A stretch of 64,000 bases of DNA, taken from Psoroptes ovis (taxonomy: Eukaryota; Arthropoda; Arachnida; Sarcoptiformes; Psoroptidae). Of the stretch, positions 12,390 through 25,900 are shown piece after piece. A program made the position numbers and the translations under genes. The notes beneath the pieces are model-generated. The model did no database searches, was not told the DNA's origin, and saw only the letters and a list, made by a program, of their open reading frames with translations. The stretch is taken from positions 1,426,001 to 1,490,000 of the forward strand of contig PQWQ01000013.1 of NCBI GenBank assembly GCA_002943765.1, read 5' to 3'. The number at the start of each line of letters is the position of its first letter. Position 1 is the stretch's first letter.

Positions 12390-15300
12390 CTTTATTTATT
12401 TTCTGTGAATTAAATTCATTGATAATAATACTCATGATGACGATCATGATCATGATTATGAAAGAAAATTAGGTTATATTTGGGAGCTGACTGTTGCATG
12501 AATTATTTAATACTCAAAAAATAATATACAAAGATAATAATGATAATGATGATGATGATAATTATAGAAATTGACCATGAAAATGATTTGTTTAGAAATT
12601 CTACAACGAATTTTGTATGATCAATGAATATAATGATTTTTGGAAACATAATGGGTTGTCAAATTTTTGCGAATTTTCAAATTGACCAGCTGGTTGAACA
12701 AATTGCATTCACGAATCACCATCATTATCATTCTTTGATGTATCTGATGTATTGTGAAATCGCCCGTACATCATGACCATCATCAAATCAAATCGTAAAT
12801 TATCTATTGTTACTAATAATAATGAATAATAAAATAATGGTGAAATGACCTTAATCGAATTGTTTATGAATTTTGTTTCTTTTCTTTGATCCTAAATGAG
12901 GTTAAAGATTGATGAATTGTTTTGAAAGAAAATAAATTTTGATCAAATCTATTTGATTGCAACAATGAAGAAATAAGATAAAACATAGCGGCAACAATTG
13001 ACCATTTGTTTTAATTTTATTAGGCGTTCATTCATTTATTCATTCATTCATTGAATTTTCTATTCAATTCTATTTAAAAAATCTTGAATAAAATACAAAT
13101 CAAATCATTCATTTTTTATTATTTTTTCGTTTGTTGTTAGTTTTATTATCATTTTCAATTGTATTTGTAATCAAAGATGTTTGATAATAAATGATGATTA
13201 CTAACTAAAAAGTAGAAAAACTAGTAAGAAATTTATTATCATCAACATTATCGTCTACAGGTTCTACAGACAGTTCATAAAATAATAATCACGATGATAA
13301 TAAACGACCATTTTGTTGTTTTTTCGGTCATTTTTTATTATTTTTTATTGGTTCAAAAACATATTCTGGTTCTCGTTTGAAGTTCCGATAATAATAATAA
13401 TCATGTTTAATAAATTCAATGCTATCAAATTGAATTATTCATTGTCAAAGGTAAATGAACTTTTCTCTTGTTTAACACCCCTAATTCATCATTTTGAATT
13501 AGCTTCAAACATGATCAATGGCTAATTGTGAAATTTCTTTAATTTCATGTACAAAATCAATCATTGAGAATCGAGCTCAATATCTATCATGGCACCCAGG
13601 AACTTGAGCAATGAAAATTTAGCCAAACAATCATTCATTTTCACACAGTTTTCAATATAATAATTTTCAATGGAAAAAATTCGTTGGAAAAAATTAAAAT
13701 TGATTAATTTTTAATAAGATTATTATTTTGCATGGATCAAAATTTGCAAAATTTTGTCGATCCAAAAATAAAATTCCAAAAAATTTGAAATTTTGAATAA
13801 ATTTGGAAAACGAAAAAAAAATATCGATCCATAGCTTATCAGCATAATATTTATGTTTGATGGTGAAAAGCTGGTGTCAGTATGGTTTAGCACCATTTTC
13901 GGTGCCATCTTGGCCAGAATTTCTTCTGCTTTTTTAAAAAATTTGAATTAAAAATTTTCCAAAGAAAAAAATTGGTCCGAAATTCTTGGAAAAAAATATC
14001 TGAAATTTCCATTAATATTAAAAAATATGAAAATGGATTTTTCATGTGGATATTCATTCATTTCATTTATTTTCCATATTTGACATGTTTCAATTATTCA
14101 TATCTTTTTGCCCTTTTATCTCATCAATACGAAATCAATGGATTTCAAATATTGATTTTGGTGTCTCACCTAAGACTTTCGATTGGAGAAAATAGAGAGA
14201 TCAGAATAGTGAGCTAGAATATATGCGAAAAAACATACGGAAAACGATACGAAAAAAATATTGTTCCAGATGTTCATATCATATGACGCATTTTTTCATA
14301 TTTTTTCGACGGTTTCATGAAAAAAATACCAAAATATTTACATATAAATCAAAAATGAAATGAAAAACCTCTATTTTTTTTCTTTACAATAAACCTTGTT
14401 ATTGTAATGTAAATATACATTGAATTTGCAAAATAAAAATGAATGGAATTGAAATGATCACTGTGAAGATCTGTGGAATAAATTTCATAAATTATTCCAA
14501 AATAATATTCTTACCAACATTCTTGATGAATGAATGGATGAACATTTTGAATGAATGAATGACTGATGAATGAAAATAATTAAAACAACGATATAATTAA
14601 GTTTTAGTTCGCAAAAAAATTTTCTACAATTTTTTTTATCTCTCAAAAAATCATGGAAACCAGCATGAATTCTTTTATACATTTTGCTATTGTTTTTGGC
14701 CAATGAATTCGGTTTCAAATTCATTCAACCATCCATTTGTTCATTATATGAGTGCATATAAATGTGAATTTATGAATTATGAATTTTTTTTCTTTGAATC
14801 TAAATTAAACCAAATCAAACACACAAATACAATAGCATATAATGATTTAATGATTTTTCATTTTGCTTTGTTTTGTTTTGCCTAACGTTCAAATGATGAT
14901 GATGATGATGATAATGTCAAACAAACACGGAAAAAGTTTTGTGTTTTTTCCGCTAAATTCAAACACATGATTACAATTGCGAATCGGTATTCGTGCTTTA
15001 TGCCATGGCAATATTTTCATTTATTGGCTAATGATGATGATCATCATCATAATGGTTGTGGCAGCGATGGTGATGGGGATGCCTACATCACTACCATCAA
15101 AAAATTAATCTATTATCAGTCTGAAAAAAATTAATAAATTCAAAGAATTAATGAATATTTTATAATTTTTCATTATTTTTTCATTCTTCTTTTTCTTTTG
15201 GCTAAAACTAAATTAATGAATTATTTGCATTATATTTTGCAATAATGTTTTTAAAGGAGTTTTTCTCTCTGATCGTTAATGAATTAAAACATAATATCAT

Positions 15301-18055
15301 GGAGAGAAATATATGAATTCCGAATATTAATGATAATTTCTCTCTATTTATTTCTCTATGAAATTCTATGAAAAAAATTTTGAAATTTAATCCAATGATA
15401 AACACAATGAATTCAAACCATTTTGAATTCTATTCAATAGAATTTATATTGTATTTCATCTTTGAAAAAAAAATAATATTTTGTTAAGCACCAATTCAAA
15501 GAATTGAACGTAATGAATATCGTCCATTTGATCCCACAGAAATATTGAGACAATGTAAATATTTTTTATGTAATTCATTCGATTGTTGTTTCATCCCATT
15601 CAGAATTCTTTTTTCATGCATCATTGAAACCCTTGAAGCAAATACACTTAGTGGTTCGAGTTCAATAGTAAAGATTAGATCGAATTCAAAATTTTTTCTC
15701 TTCAAAAAAACGAAAAAACTTTTTCATTCAAAATTGTTTACCCATGAATTTTATATCCGAAAGGCATTAAAATTGAATTGAATTGCAATTTTATTTTTCT
15801 TATTTCTTCTGGTTTTAAATTATTTTGTATTTTATGAATATAATATATTGAACATGCATTTCTTTGAAAAGTGACAGAAGAAAAAGTGTGACAGCCATTC
15901 ATTTAACTATTTGAAAACACTATTTTTTTCGTAACATGACAAATTGACGATTACATGATTGTATAGTAATCATGATCATAATAATAATAATGATAAAGAT
16001 AAGAAAATAAATAATCTCAAGAAAATGAGAGAGAGATACATTAGGTGATTAATGGTAATGATAATGATTTTTGATTAGAAGGAATAAGGATTTTTTCGTG
16101 ATTTTGGTATTTTTGAAGTAGAAAAACATTTTCTCATTTGATATGAAATGATTCAATCATTCACAAATGGAAAATGTTTTTAAATAGCAAAAGATAATCA
16201 TAGAAATTTCTATGAAAATTTAGTTCATCAATGTTGAATTGAATCGGGCGTCATGTATATTTTTTCATTTGAAAAAAGTAGAAAACTAAATTTGTATATT
16301 CCAAATATTCACAGTATTTATTCATATATATCCGATTATAAATATAAATTGTGAATGTGTTATTGAATATTGAATGATATAATTCAATGTTTGCTTCTGC
16401 CATTATTGGCGTCAAAAGACGAAAAATTATCTTCAAAGAAATATCTTCATGGCTTGTATATTGCTACCACTGCTTACCAAACACATACACTTCATATATA
16501 AAATTGTTCATTCAATTTAGTTTTGGTTTCTGTGTTGAAGGATATATCCAAAAAAAAAAAGAAGAAAAAAGAGAAAATGAATACACATGAATCAAAATAA
16601 AATTTCAAAAGGCGTTCGAAGACTAATAATAATAATAATTTCACAGGCAAACAAATAAACAAAACAAAACACATATACATTGGAAAATGATGGAAGAAGC
16701 ATTTTTTCATATAAGGATCATGAAATGTTAAGAGTTGTTGTTGTTTGTACAACACATGAAATGAAAATGTTTTTGAAAATTGTTATTGATTCATTCAATT
16801 CATTCAGATGAATTCTGTGCATTATAATGAATGAATGTTTATTTCACATTTGATAATAATAATGATGATGATGATTATTATCTTTGGTATATTCATGTTT
16901 ATGTGATATGTGAAAAAATCTATTCAATGAAAAAATGTGAACATACACATGTATACAGCCAAATATATATTCAAAATAATAATAAACACACAGACACACA
17001 TGCAATCGCATATGAAAAAAAATGAAAATATCAAATGTGACTTGCCCAATTTGATTTGTAATTTTTCTTCATTTCATTCAGAATTCAATTCAATTCAATC
17101 CAAAATTCATCACTTGATCATTTGTTTGTTTGTATGTAAAAAGTAAAATGAAAGAATAAATCATTATTTTTCACTTCTTATCGATTTGATGATCATGAAA
17201 ATGATTACCATGATGATGATATAAGATGAAGATGATATGTGATTATTTAAACTTGAACCGACAACAACAATAGCATCAGAAAAGATATAAAATGTTGAAC
17301 AATTTCAAAAAATCAAATGATAAATCATCATTTAAAATTGTCATGTTTTATGTGTGTAACATTGTGTGAGATTGAATTTGTAAAAAATTTGTAATTTTAT
17401 GTTTCCTCTTCATCTTTGATTCCATTCAATGTGACATAATTCATTTTTTTTTTGTTTTGGTGTCTGTTCCGATTTTTTTCTCCTGAATCATTTAATAGAT
17501 GTTTGTTGTTTTCAAACAAAAATCAAACCTCAAACACGATAAATGCTTGCCATATGTGAAGCAGCACATTCATTCACTGATTCGATGAATCGGAAAATAT
17601 GGAATCGTGGCGAAAAAAACATAGAAATTTGAAATGAAATTTGAAAAAAAAATCAAAATATTTTTGACATTTGTCATCATCTTTTTATTTCGCCTTGAAG
17701 TATTCAAATGTCATCGATTTCAAGTACAGAAAAATTCGAAAAGTTTGTTGAATTAAAATTTGAGAAATAAAAAAATAAAAACGAAACCATTTGTGATATT
17801 TTCAAGAAATAACTGAAATGCCTAATACTTTTGTATGTAAATTTATCGAAAGTATTTCGAAATAAGAATTAAAATTGAAGAAAAAAAATCATAATTTTTG
17901 AATTGAGATCATCATACAAATCCTAATATGTTTTAAATGTTTGTGCTTTTTATGCTCAAATTACAATTTGTCCTCAAAAAGAAGAAAAACAAATTTGATT
18001 TACGTGTAATTGTGTCTTATTGACTATGAATAAATTCATTCGTGTTTGCCAAAAA

Positions 18056-18075
18056 ATCAAATCAAATCAAATCAA
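18056..18075. repeat. Short tandem repeat (ATCAA)4
   Basis: Four perfect copies of a five-base unit, in non-coding DNA. It is a microsatellite with no other visible role. Confidence 0.6.
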
Positions 18076-21000
18076 ATAAAAATCTTAACAAAATGAAAAT
18101 TTGTTCATTTGAAAATCTTGAACTATTTTCCTCATTCAAAAAAAGAAATTATCATAAATAAAAATGTGAGTATTTATTTGGATTTGTTAATTTTTATTTC
18201 TTGTTATTACCATTTCCATGTATTTTATTTTATGTTTAATATATTTTTCATTGAGCAATTTTCGATAATTTCGATAAAAATCATTTGATTATATAATACA
18301 CACACTAAAATACATTGAAATGAGAAATTATTGAAAAAAAACAATTGAATTTTGAAACAATTGATTGAATCTTTAATTATCGTTTTTGTGTAATAATAAA
18401 AGATGAAATTTATTTTATCGTAATGTCAATTGTTTTTTTTCATTTTCTTGTTTTCATGTCCATCCATTTATTATTTGGACATTTGAAAGCAAAAAAAAAA
18501 AAAAACAGAAAAAATTCAAGTCCATTCTCCAAAAACAAATTTTCGATCTAAAAATCAAAGTATGTGATTCATTCATTCATTCACATTTTTCTTTGTTTTT
18601 TCCATTGAATCGCTGGCTATATAAATGATTTGATATGCTTCACAATTTCACCAAATATTACTACAAACATACCAGAAAAAATACTACAACTTATTTGACG
18701 CCTCGATTCATTTGATTTAAAACAAAGGAAAAACAAAAGAAAACGAAATACAAAACGGAACCAAACAAAAAGAAATCTTGAGATTTTTTTCCATAATAAA
18801 TAATGATAATAATGAAAATAGAAATGAAAACAACAACCGAAGAATCATCATTGATTGCTTGTTATTATTATTATTATTATTATTGTATTTCTTTTGTGCC
18901 ATTAATAATAATTTCATTTTATTTTAGCTTTGATTTTCTTCGGGAAAAAATGAGAGAATGTGAAAAAAATGTGAAATATGAAATTATCAATAGTTCAATT
19001 TATAATAATAAAAATGATTTTTCGTTTCTCGAAAAAAAAGAAATGAATCAATCAACCGAATAAATAAAAAAATAAAAATTGCCATTCATTGTTATTGTTG
19101 TTATCGTTGTTTTATGCTGTACTTGATTCTTGATTTCAATTTTAGTCGTTGATTTTTGTTTTTTTAATTTCAATTCTTTGATTGTGTAAATGATCATAAT
19201 GATGATGATAATGATAATGATGATCGTTTTAGAGGACTTTTATTTTCATCTAAGAATACCAGGATTATCATTGAAATTAAATGAAATGAAAATTATATCA
19301 ATTTATGCTTATTTAAAGATTATATGTCATGATAGTAATGATTATCATAATCATACTTAGTGTTTTGATATTGAATTTAATTTCGAAGAATTTTTTTCCC
19401 TAATTTTTCCAAAAAAAAGTTCTGATTTCGCAGTGAAATTCCTGATTTAATTTTTTTGATTAAAAGTTAAAGTTACTTGAAAACTAAAATGAATTGAATT
19501 TCATTAAATTTAAAAAAAGAATTTTTCATTTATTTCTCAAATTCTTGATCAAATTTTCATAAAATTCTCCAAATGCAAATCATTCACTCATCAAATTCTA
19601 ATGGATTCTAATATAGCCTTCAAGTGATTCCATTTTCAATGATCATACACCCTTTTTGATTTGAATAACTCTAAATTCAAATGAATTGAATAATAATTCA
19701 ATATATTCTGCTCATATAATTTGATATGATCGTTATCATGCAATCGATCAATTGATGATCGTATTTTTTAATAACTGATTATTTTTATTTTTACTTTACG
19801 ATTTTAATTCCATAATCGATCTTTATAATAATTCTTCAATGATGAATAAGAGGCTTTTCATCGTTTTTTTTTTCAACCAAAGTTTTATGATCGAAACTAT
19901 TTATGAAATTATGGATCGATTCTACAAACCTTCAATGATACATTATCGAATCCGATATAAAATACCATTTTATTCGTCCATTATTCGTTTTCAATTTCAA
20001 ACACGGAAAATGATCAATTTGTTGTGCCATTCTATTGAAATTTGCCAAATTTATTGCTTGCAAAGCAGCTAAAAAATAAAATTTTTGTCAACGTATGCAA
20101 AGATTTTTAAAAATTTGAATCCAAATCGAAAGAATTTCAATTTTTAAATGTATAAAAGCAAGAATTTGTCAGTCATTATCTTGGGAAAAAATGGATATCT
20201 TTTCAATATTCCGATCAAATATGTTTGAATAAATATAATTTTCATAACGATAGATCATGATTATTTTCAAAATCGATTTGATCATGTAATTTTTTCTTGA
20301 TATTAATTTTTACATTTGTAGTTGCAGATTTAAGCCTTTTTTCTTGTTTTGATCTTTGAATTTTTTTTTCATTCGAGTTTCTTATTTTCTTGGCTTCCTA
20401 TAATACCTAAGAACTTTCTCCATACATTTTAATTGAACATGTTCACCATGAATGTCGAATCATTCGACTAACGATTCGTGACTAGAATATATCATTCAAT
20501 GAACTAATATGAAATGAATAGAGGAGCATAATAAAAATACAAATAAATAAATTCGATGGTTCAGAAGAATATTAACAGAAAAAATATAAATAAAAAACAA
20601 CAACTTGTTCAATTTAGTTTAAATTATTATTATTATTACCAATTCATTTTGTAAATGTGTTCGTTTATGATATCTCATGAATGAGATTAGATAAAAGTTT
20701 CAAAATGAATGGAAAAATTAATTAGTTTAATCAAACAAGAGTAATATTTTCCAATTTTATTTCTATTATTTGATTTGATTAAATGTCAATTGAAAACAAC
20801 GATAAACGAATTAATAGTGTGAATTGAAAATAAATAAAACCCAGAAAGAAATAAAAAAAAACGATGACAAACTAATTCAAAATTCAACAGAAAACACATG
20901 AAAATTAATTTGAAAACAAAATACATTGATATTACAATAAAATTTGTTCACTTCATTATCAATGAATGAATAATTGAATGATTGTGGTGGGAAAAATAAG

Positions 21001-22937
21001 AGTAAAATTATTGACACATCATCATCATCATCGCCATCGACAACATTTACACATTAATATTTAAATGATATGCAAAAACACATATTGAGTCTATTCATAT
21101 TTGCTTAAATATATGAGACATAAAAAATGAATCTAAATTATTGTTATTTGATTCAATCTGACGTCGTTTGTATGCACACCAAAGAAAACAAAAATGAAAA
21201 AATTGCATGTTATCGAAATGAGAAATTTGCGAGTTAGTATTATTACATGATTTAATATCAATAATGATGATAATAATAATAATAATATTCAAATGATCAA
21301 AAAATGCTGCCATCATTGTCATCATCATCATTATTATTGTCGATATCAATTTTACACATAGATTATTGCAATTTTTTTCTATTCTCTCTTTATCGATGAT
21401 ATAATAATGATAAAATGTTTTTAATAATGATAATCACAATATAATAATAACAATGATGATAATATAAAAAACTAAAAACTAGGCAAAATATTAAAACTAT
21501 GAACTAATAATTCATGTTATCCATTATTTTCAGTGTATCAGTGATATATGGAACAGTGTTTGTGTGTTTTTTTCTCTCGGTTATGTCGATGATGATTGTC
21601 TATCCATTTTTTTCTCTCAATTTTATTGCATAATAATATCGATGATAATAATAATGTTGATAATAACTTGAAATGGTAATAATAACGATAATAACAATGA
21701 TGATGATGATGATGATGATAATAACATTAATAAATATCTCATTTAAAAACCAAAAATAAAAAAAAGAAAAAAAATTGATCATAAAAATGAAATAATGGTC
21801 TGAAAAATAAATGAATAACAACATTAATATTTGAATTAATGTTATGTAATGTTTTGAATCAATGAATGAATGATCAAATGAATGACATGGAAAATATTTA
21901 TTGATACAATTATTATTAGCCATTTATTCAGCCATTATTTTGATATTAAATTACAAATTTTCGTTTTATTTTATTTCTATTCATCGATAAATGCAATTAA
22001 ATTGCTTAAATTGAGCGATTTTGAAAATTAATCTATTTGTGTTGTGTTGCATAATAATAATAATAATAATGAAAACATTGAGTAAAATGTTTTAATTAAA
22101 AATTAATTTGTAATTTAATCTGATGAAATTTGTATCAATTTTTTCGTCCACTTTTTGTACTGTTTATCAATCATACGTAAAAAGACATAATAAATAATAG
22201 ATATTGAGCATGAAATATGCGAAATGTGTGTTTGTTGGAGCTAAAACTGGAAAAATTAGGCCAAAATACATATGAGAATATATGCATTTCACACGAAATG
22301 AAACATAACACATTTTATCGAAAAGAAAACGAAAAACAAAACAAAAACAAAATGAAACTTTGATAATAACAAAGTAAACAATTGCCAATAATTTTGTTTT
22401 CATTATTTTCTTCATTATTGCTATTATTATGATTGATAATTCATTAATTTTTTATCTCATACATTTTTAATAATTTTTCTCACATTCATTTAGATCAAAT
22501 GTCATTGATAATTCAATAATAATAAATTATTGAAACAAAATTCATCGTGGAAAAACAGCCATCAAAAACTTTCAAATCCCATGAATATTTATTCATTTAT
22601 TCATTCATTAACACAGAAAAATATTGAACGATTAAATTTAAAATTATTATTATCATTCATCTGAATTTTTCATATGAAAGTTTGCACATGTTTGGTTCAT
22701 CAAAATGAATCATATGCGTGCGTGTATTGTGTCTGTTTAAATTGTAAATTGTAATGTGCCATTATTGTCATTATCATTGTTATTATTATTATTACTTCCT
22801 GGAAAAATTATTTTTGAAATATTTTTATATTCTATCAAATATCTCTGGTTTCAACAACAACAATTGCAACAAATATTATCAATTTATTCGATTTTGATCA
22901 TCAAAAAGAATAATTTCCAACAAATAAACAACCAAAA

Positions 22938-25900
22938 ATGACTATGATGATGATTGCACCGACAGCTACGCTGGAAACAGTGACAATCGTAAGGCCATTA
23001 AAGGCAAGTATTTTCGATCTATTTTCTTTTCTAAATAAGTTTTCAAATGAAATATAAAAAAAGGATTAAAACATCTTTGCCATTAGTATTAGTTTGATAA
23101 TTTACGACATTCCTTTCTTCTGTTTGTCTTAATATTACCATTCAAAACGTTTATTTCATTGATTCTAATCGAAAACATTCTCCATACAATTTTCCATGCA
23201 CTTGTCGCATTGATATGATTTATATCAAATTGATTGTTATCAATTAAATAGTATTGTTTCACTTAGTGTACATTCTTTGTATCTCTCTCTCTCTTGTTCA
23301 TTCAATACATTTTCAATGTTTTATGTTTTATTTCAAATAATAATAAAAATATAAATTTCCAAAACAAAAAGACAAAGCAATATTTTCACATTCAATGAAA
23401 TAATTGAACAAAGAAAAAAATGAACGAACGATTGACATTTGAATGTCATTCGTTTGTTTAGTTTTGGGCGAGCTTTGTGCTTCACATATTTTTCAAATTT
23501 TCAATGTTTTGTGTCAGAATTTTTGATGCCATTATGTCAACATGTTTTCATCAATTTATTCTAAGTTTGATTTCAATGTTTCATCAATATGTTTCCTTTT
23601 TCGAAAATTCTGGAAATTCTCTGATTCTGTTTCTTTTCTTGTTTTTTATGAGGAAAATTATTAAATTCTCATTATTTTCTCATCATTATTTTTCATTTAA
23701 TTTCAATTTCATTATTTGAAATTTGAAATTTTTAAATTTAAAATTAAATTATTTTCAGTTGAAAAAATCATCAAAGAATCTTGGTAGAAAATTAAAATTG
23801 GAATTCTTCTATTCTATTCTATTCTTTGTCTTGAAATTTTAATTTGATCGATTCTTCTATTTCGTTTTTTCATATTTATGATTCCATTTTTTTTTTGACA
23901 TCAAATTCTGTGCTGTTCATCTTAATTGAATCATGTTTTCGTTTTGTTTTGTTTGTAAGAAGGTTTTCATCATGATCTTCATCATTATTCAAGGTCATAA
24001 ATGACTACAATTCAATGCTTGTCTATTGTTCATGTTGAATCATGTTGATGTTTCGTTGTTTTGTTTGATTTTTTTTTTTTTTTTTTGAATTAGATTTTTT
24101 ATATTTTTTGGCCAATGAAAAGAATTTTCAAATTTCTATTTTAGCCAGATTTATTCATGATGCATTCATGTTTCCATTCTTTTCTTTTGATTTGATCTAA
24201 ACACAATGAATAAATGGGAGAATGCAAGAAAGAAATAAAAAAATGTATTTGATTCAATGAATTTTGTAACATACAAAAGAAAAATTGTAAGAATTACAAA
24301 ATTCCAATGTCTGTTTTCATTTTTGTCTCAAATCAATCAACAACAATGAATGATCTAAACAAATTGAAATTTGTGCATTTTGTTTGGCATTTAGAATTGA
24401 CGATCAATTTTCTTTGAATTTGGTTTCGATATTATTATTGTTATTATTATCACTGTTGTATATCATGATTTTGTTACCATTTATATTGTTTCCCAATTGA
24501 ATTTTTTCGATATTTATTTTCGTGCTTTTCGATCAGACATTTTCTGTTTATTTGTTTATTTTTCATTTATTTTTGAACCATTTGAGAATAAATTGATTTC
24601 GGCCAAATTTGGCACAATTTCACACATTATTTGGCCATTTATTATCACATTTTTCGTTTTATCTATTTATTTTTATATCCCCATTCAATTTAATATAATG
24701 GTAATGAATGTTGATGGCGAAATTCAAAATTAAAATGATGCGAACGATGAAAAATAAATACTCCCATTATTTATGGCCATTATATCATTTGAAATTTGAA
24801 ATTTTATTTATTTTTCAGAAATCTTTCATATTTTTTCACCAAAAACGAAAAAAAAATTCAATTCAAATTTTTAAAAATTTTATACAAACTCATGTCGCAA
24901 ACGACAGATGGCGCAATATTTATATTTTTAAAAATCTTGAAATGGAAAAATTGCAGCAAAATTTCATTTTGAATTTTTCCTTTCTCTTAATACAATCTTA
25001 GAATGCAACCGTTTTAGATGATGGAATAATAAATAACATCAATTATTACGGCAAAATAAAACCGTAATACATATGATCATAATAGAAATCTAAACGAATT
25101 AAACAGATAATGAAACAAACAAATGAATAATAAATTGAAATAATTAAATTCAGTAAAATTATCATTTTTTTTTGTCCGTACACTTTTGTCGGTGGAAAAA
25201 TAAAATTTTCTTTGTTTTTCTGAAGAAAGTAATTTTGAAGAAAAATATTTTCATTATGAATTATTTCATTATTTTATTATAAACACACAATCATAAACAA
25301 ACAAACGAAATAGAATACGATACGAACGGTTATCAAATATTCTAGACACGATCATTTGATTCTTGTATTCTTTATATTTTTCATTAATTCAGCGATTTAT
25401 TTCAATGCATAAATGTATGCAACCACCACCACCGACATGCAAAGAAATGAATGAAATAAAATAAAATAAACTTGGAAATTTTTGTTTAGAAAAAAAAACG
25501 ACACGAATCTGAATATAATATTTGATTTCTTCAAATGATAAAGATAACAGTAATAATAAAAACAAAAACCTTTGAATGAACGAAAAAAATATAAAACAAA
25601 TTATTTTTATTGTTTTTATGAATTAATGAAGAAAAAAATTTTTCATTCATATTTCTTGTGTGTATGTGTATTCTTCATGAATATCGCTTATGAATCGTAT
25701 GCAAACGGAATAAGAAAAATTATGGTAATAAAATTTTCAAAAAATAAGCGATTCTCTCCCATTCATTTGCCGGTAAAAGCATTATCATTTATTGAGCTAA
25801 ATTATTCATTAAATTACTCAAATTAAAAATTTTCAATTCAAACAATTTCATTATATTTTAATGTAATTCAATTTATTTTCCAATCTATCTTTATTTTTTT

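Larger units (their letters stand above)
9526..22937. other. 13.4 kb gene-poor region upstream of the TMEM47-like gene
   Basis: No frame in this stretch has coding bias, a recognisable domain or usable splice structure. Open frames are short, rich in Phe, Ile, Asn and Tyr, and simply reflect AT-rich DNA. It holds many short GAT/ATC/AAT runs, the pentamer repeat ATCAA at 18056-18075, an imperfect hairpin at 12022-12103 and a perfect palindrome at 12376-12389. Its position just 5' of the first exon of a cell-surface gene suggests regulatory DNA, but that is inference. Confidence 0.6.

Noticed and set aside
13723..17146. Numerous open frames of 60-90 codons in the gene-poor region
   Set aside because: They are Phe/Ile/Asn/Tyr-rich, overlap on both strands and lack coding bias; this is what AT-rich DNA gives by chance.
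21600..21923. 107-codon minus-strand frame
   Set aside because: More than half is Ile, Phe or Tyr from AAT/ATC runs. A poly-Ile stretch arises from the GAT/ATA repeats. No splice or family support.
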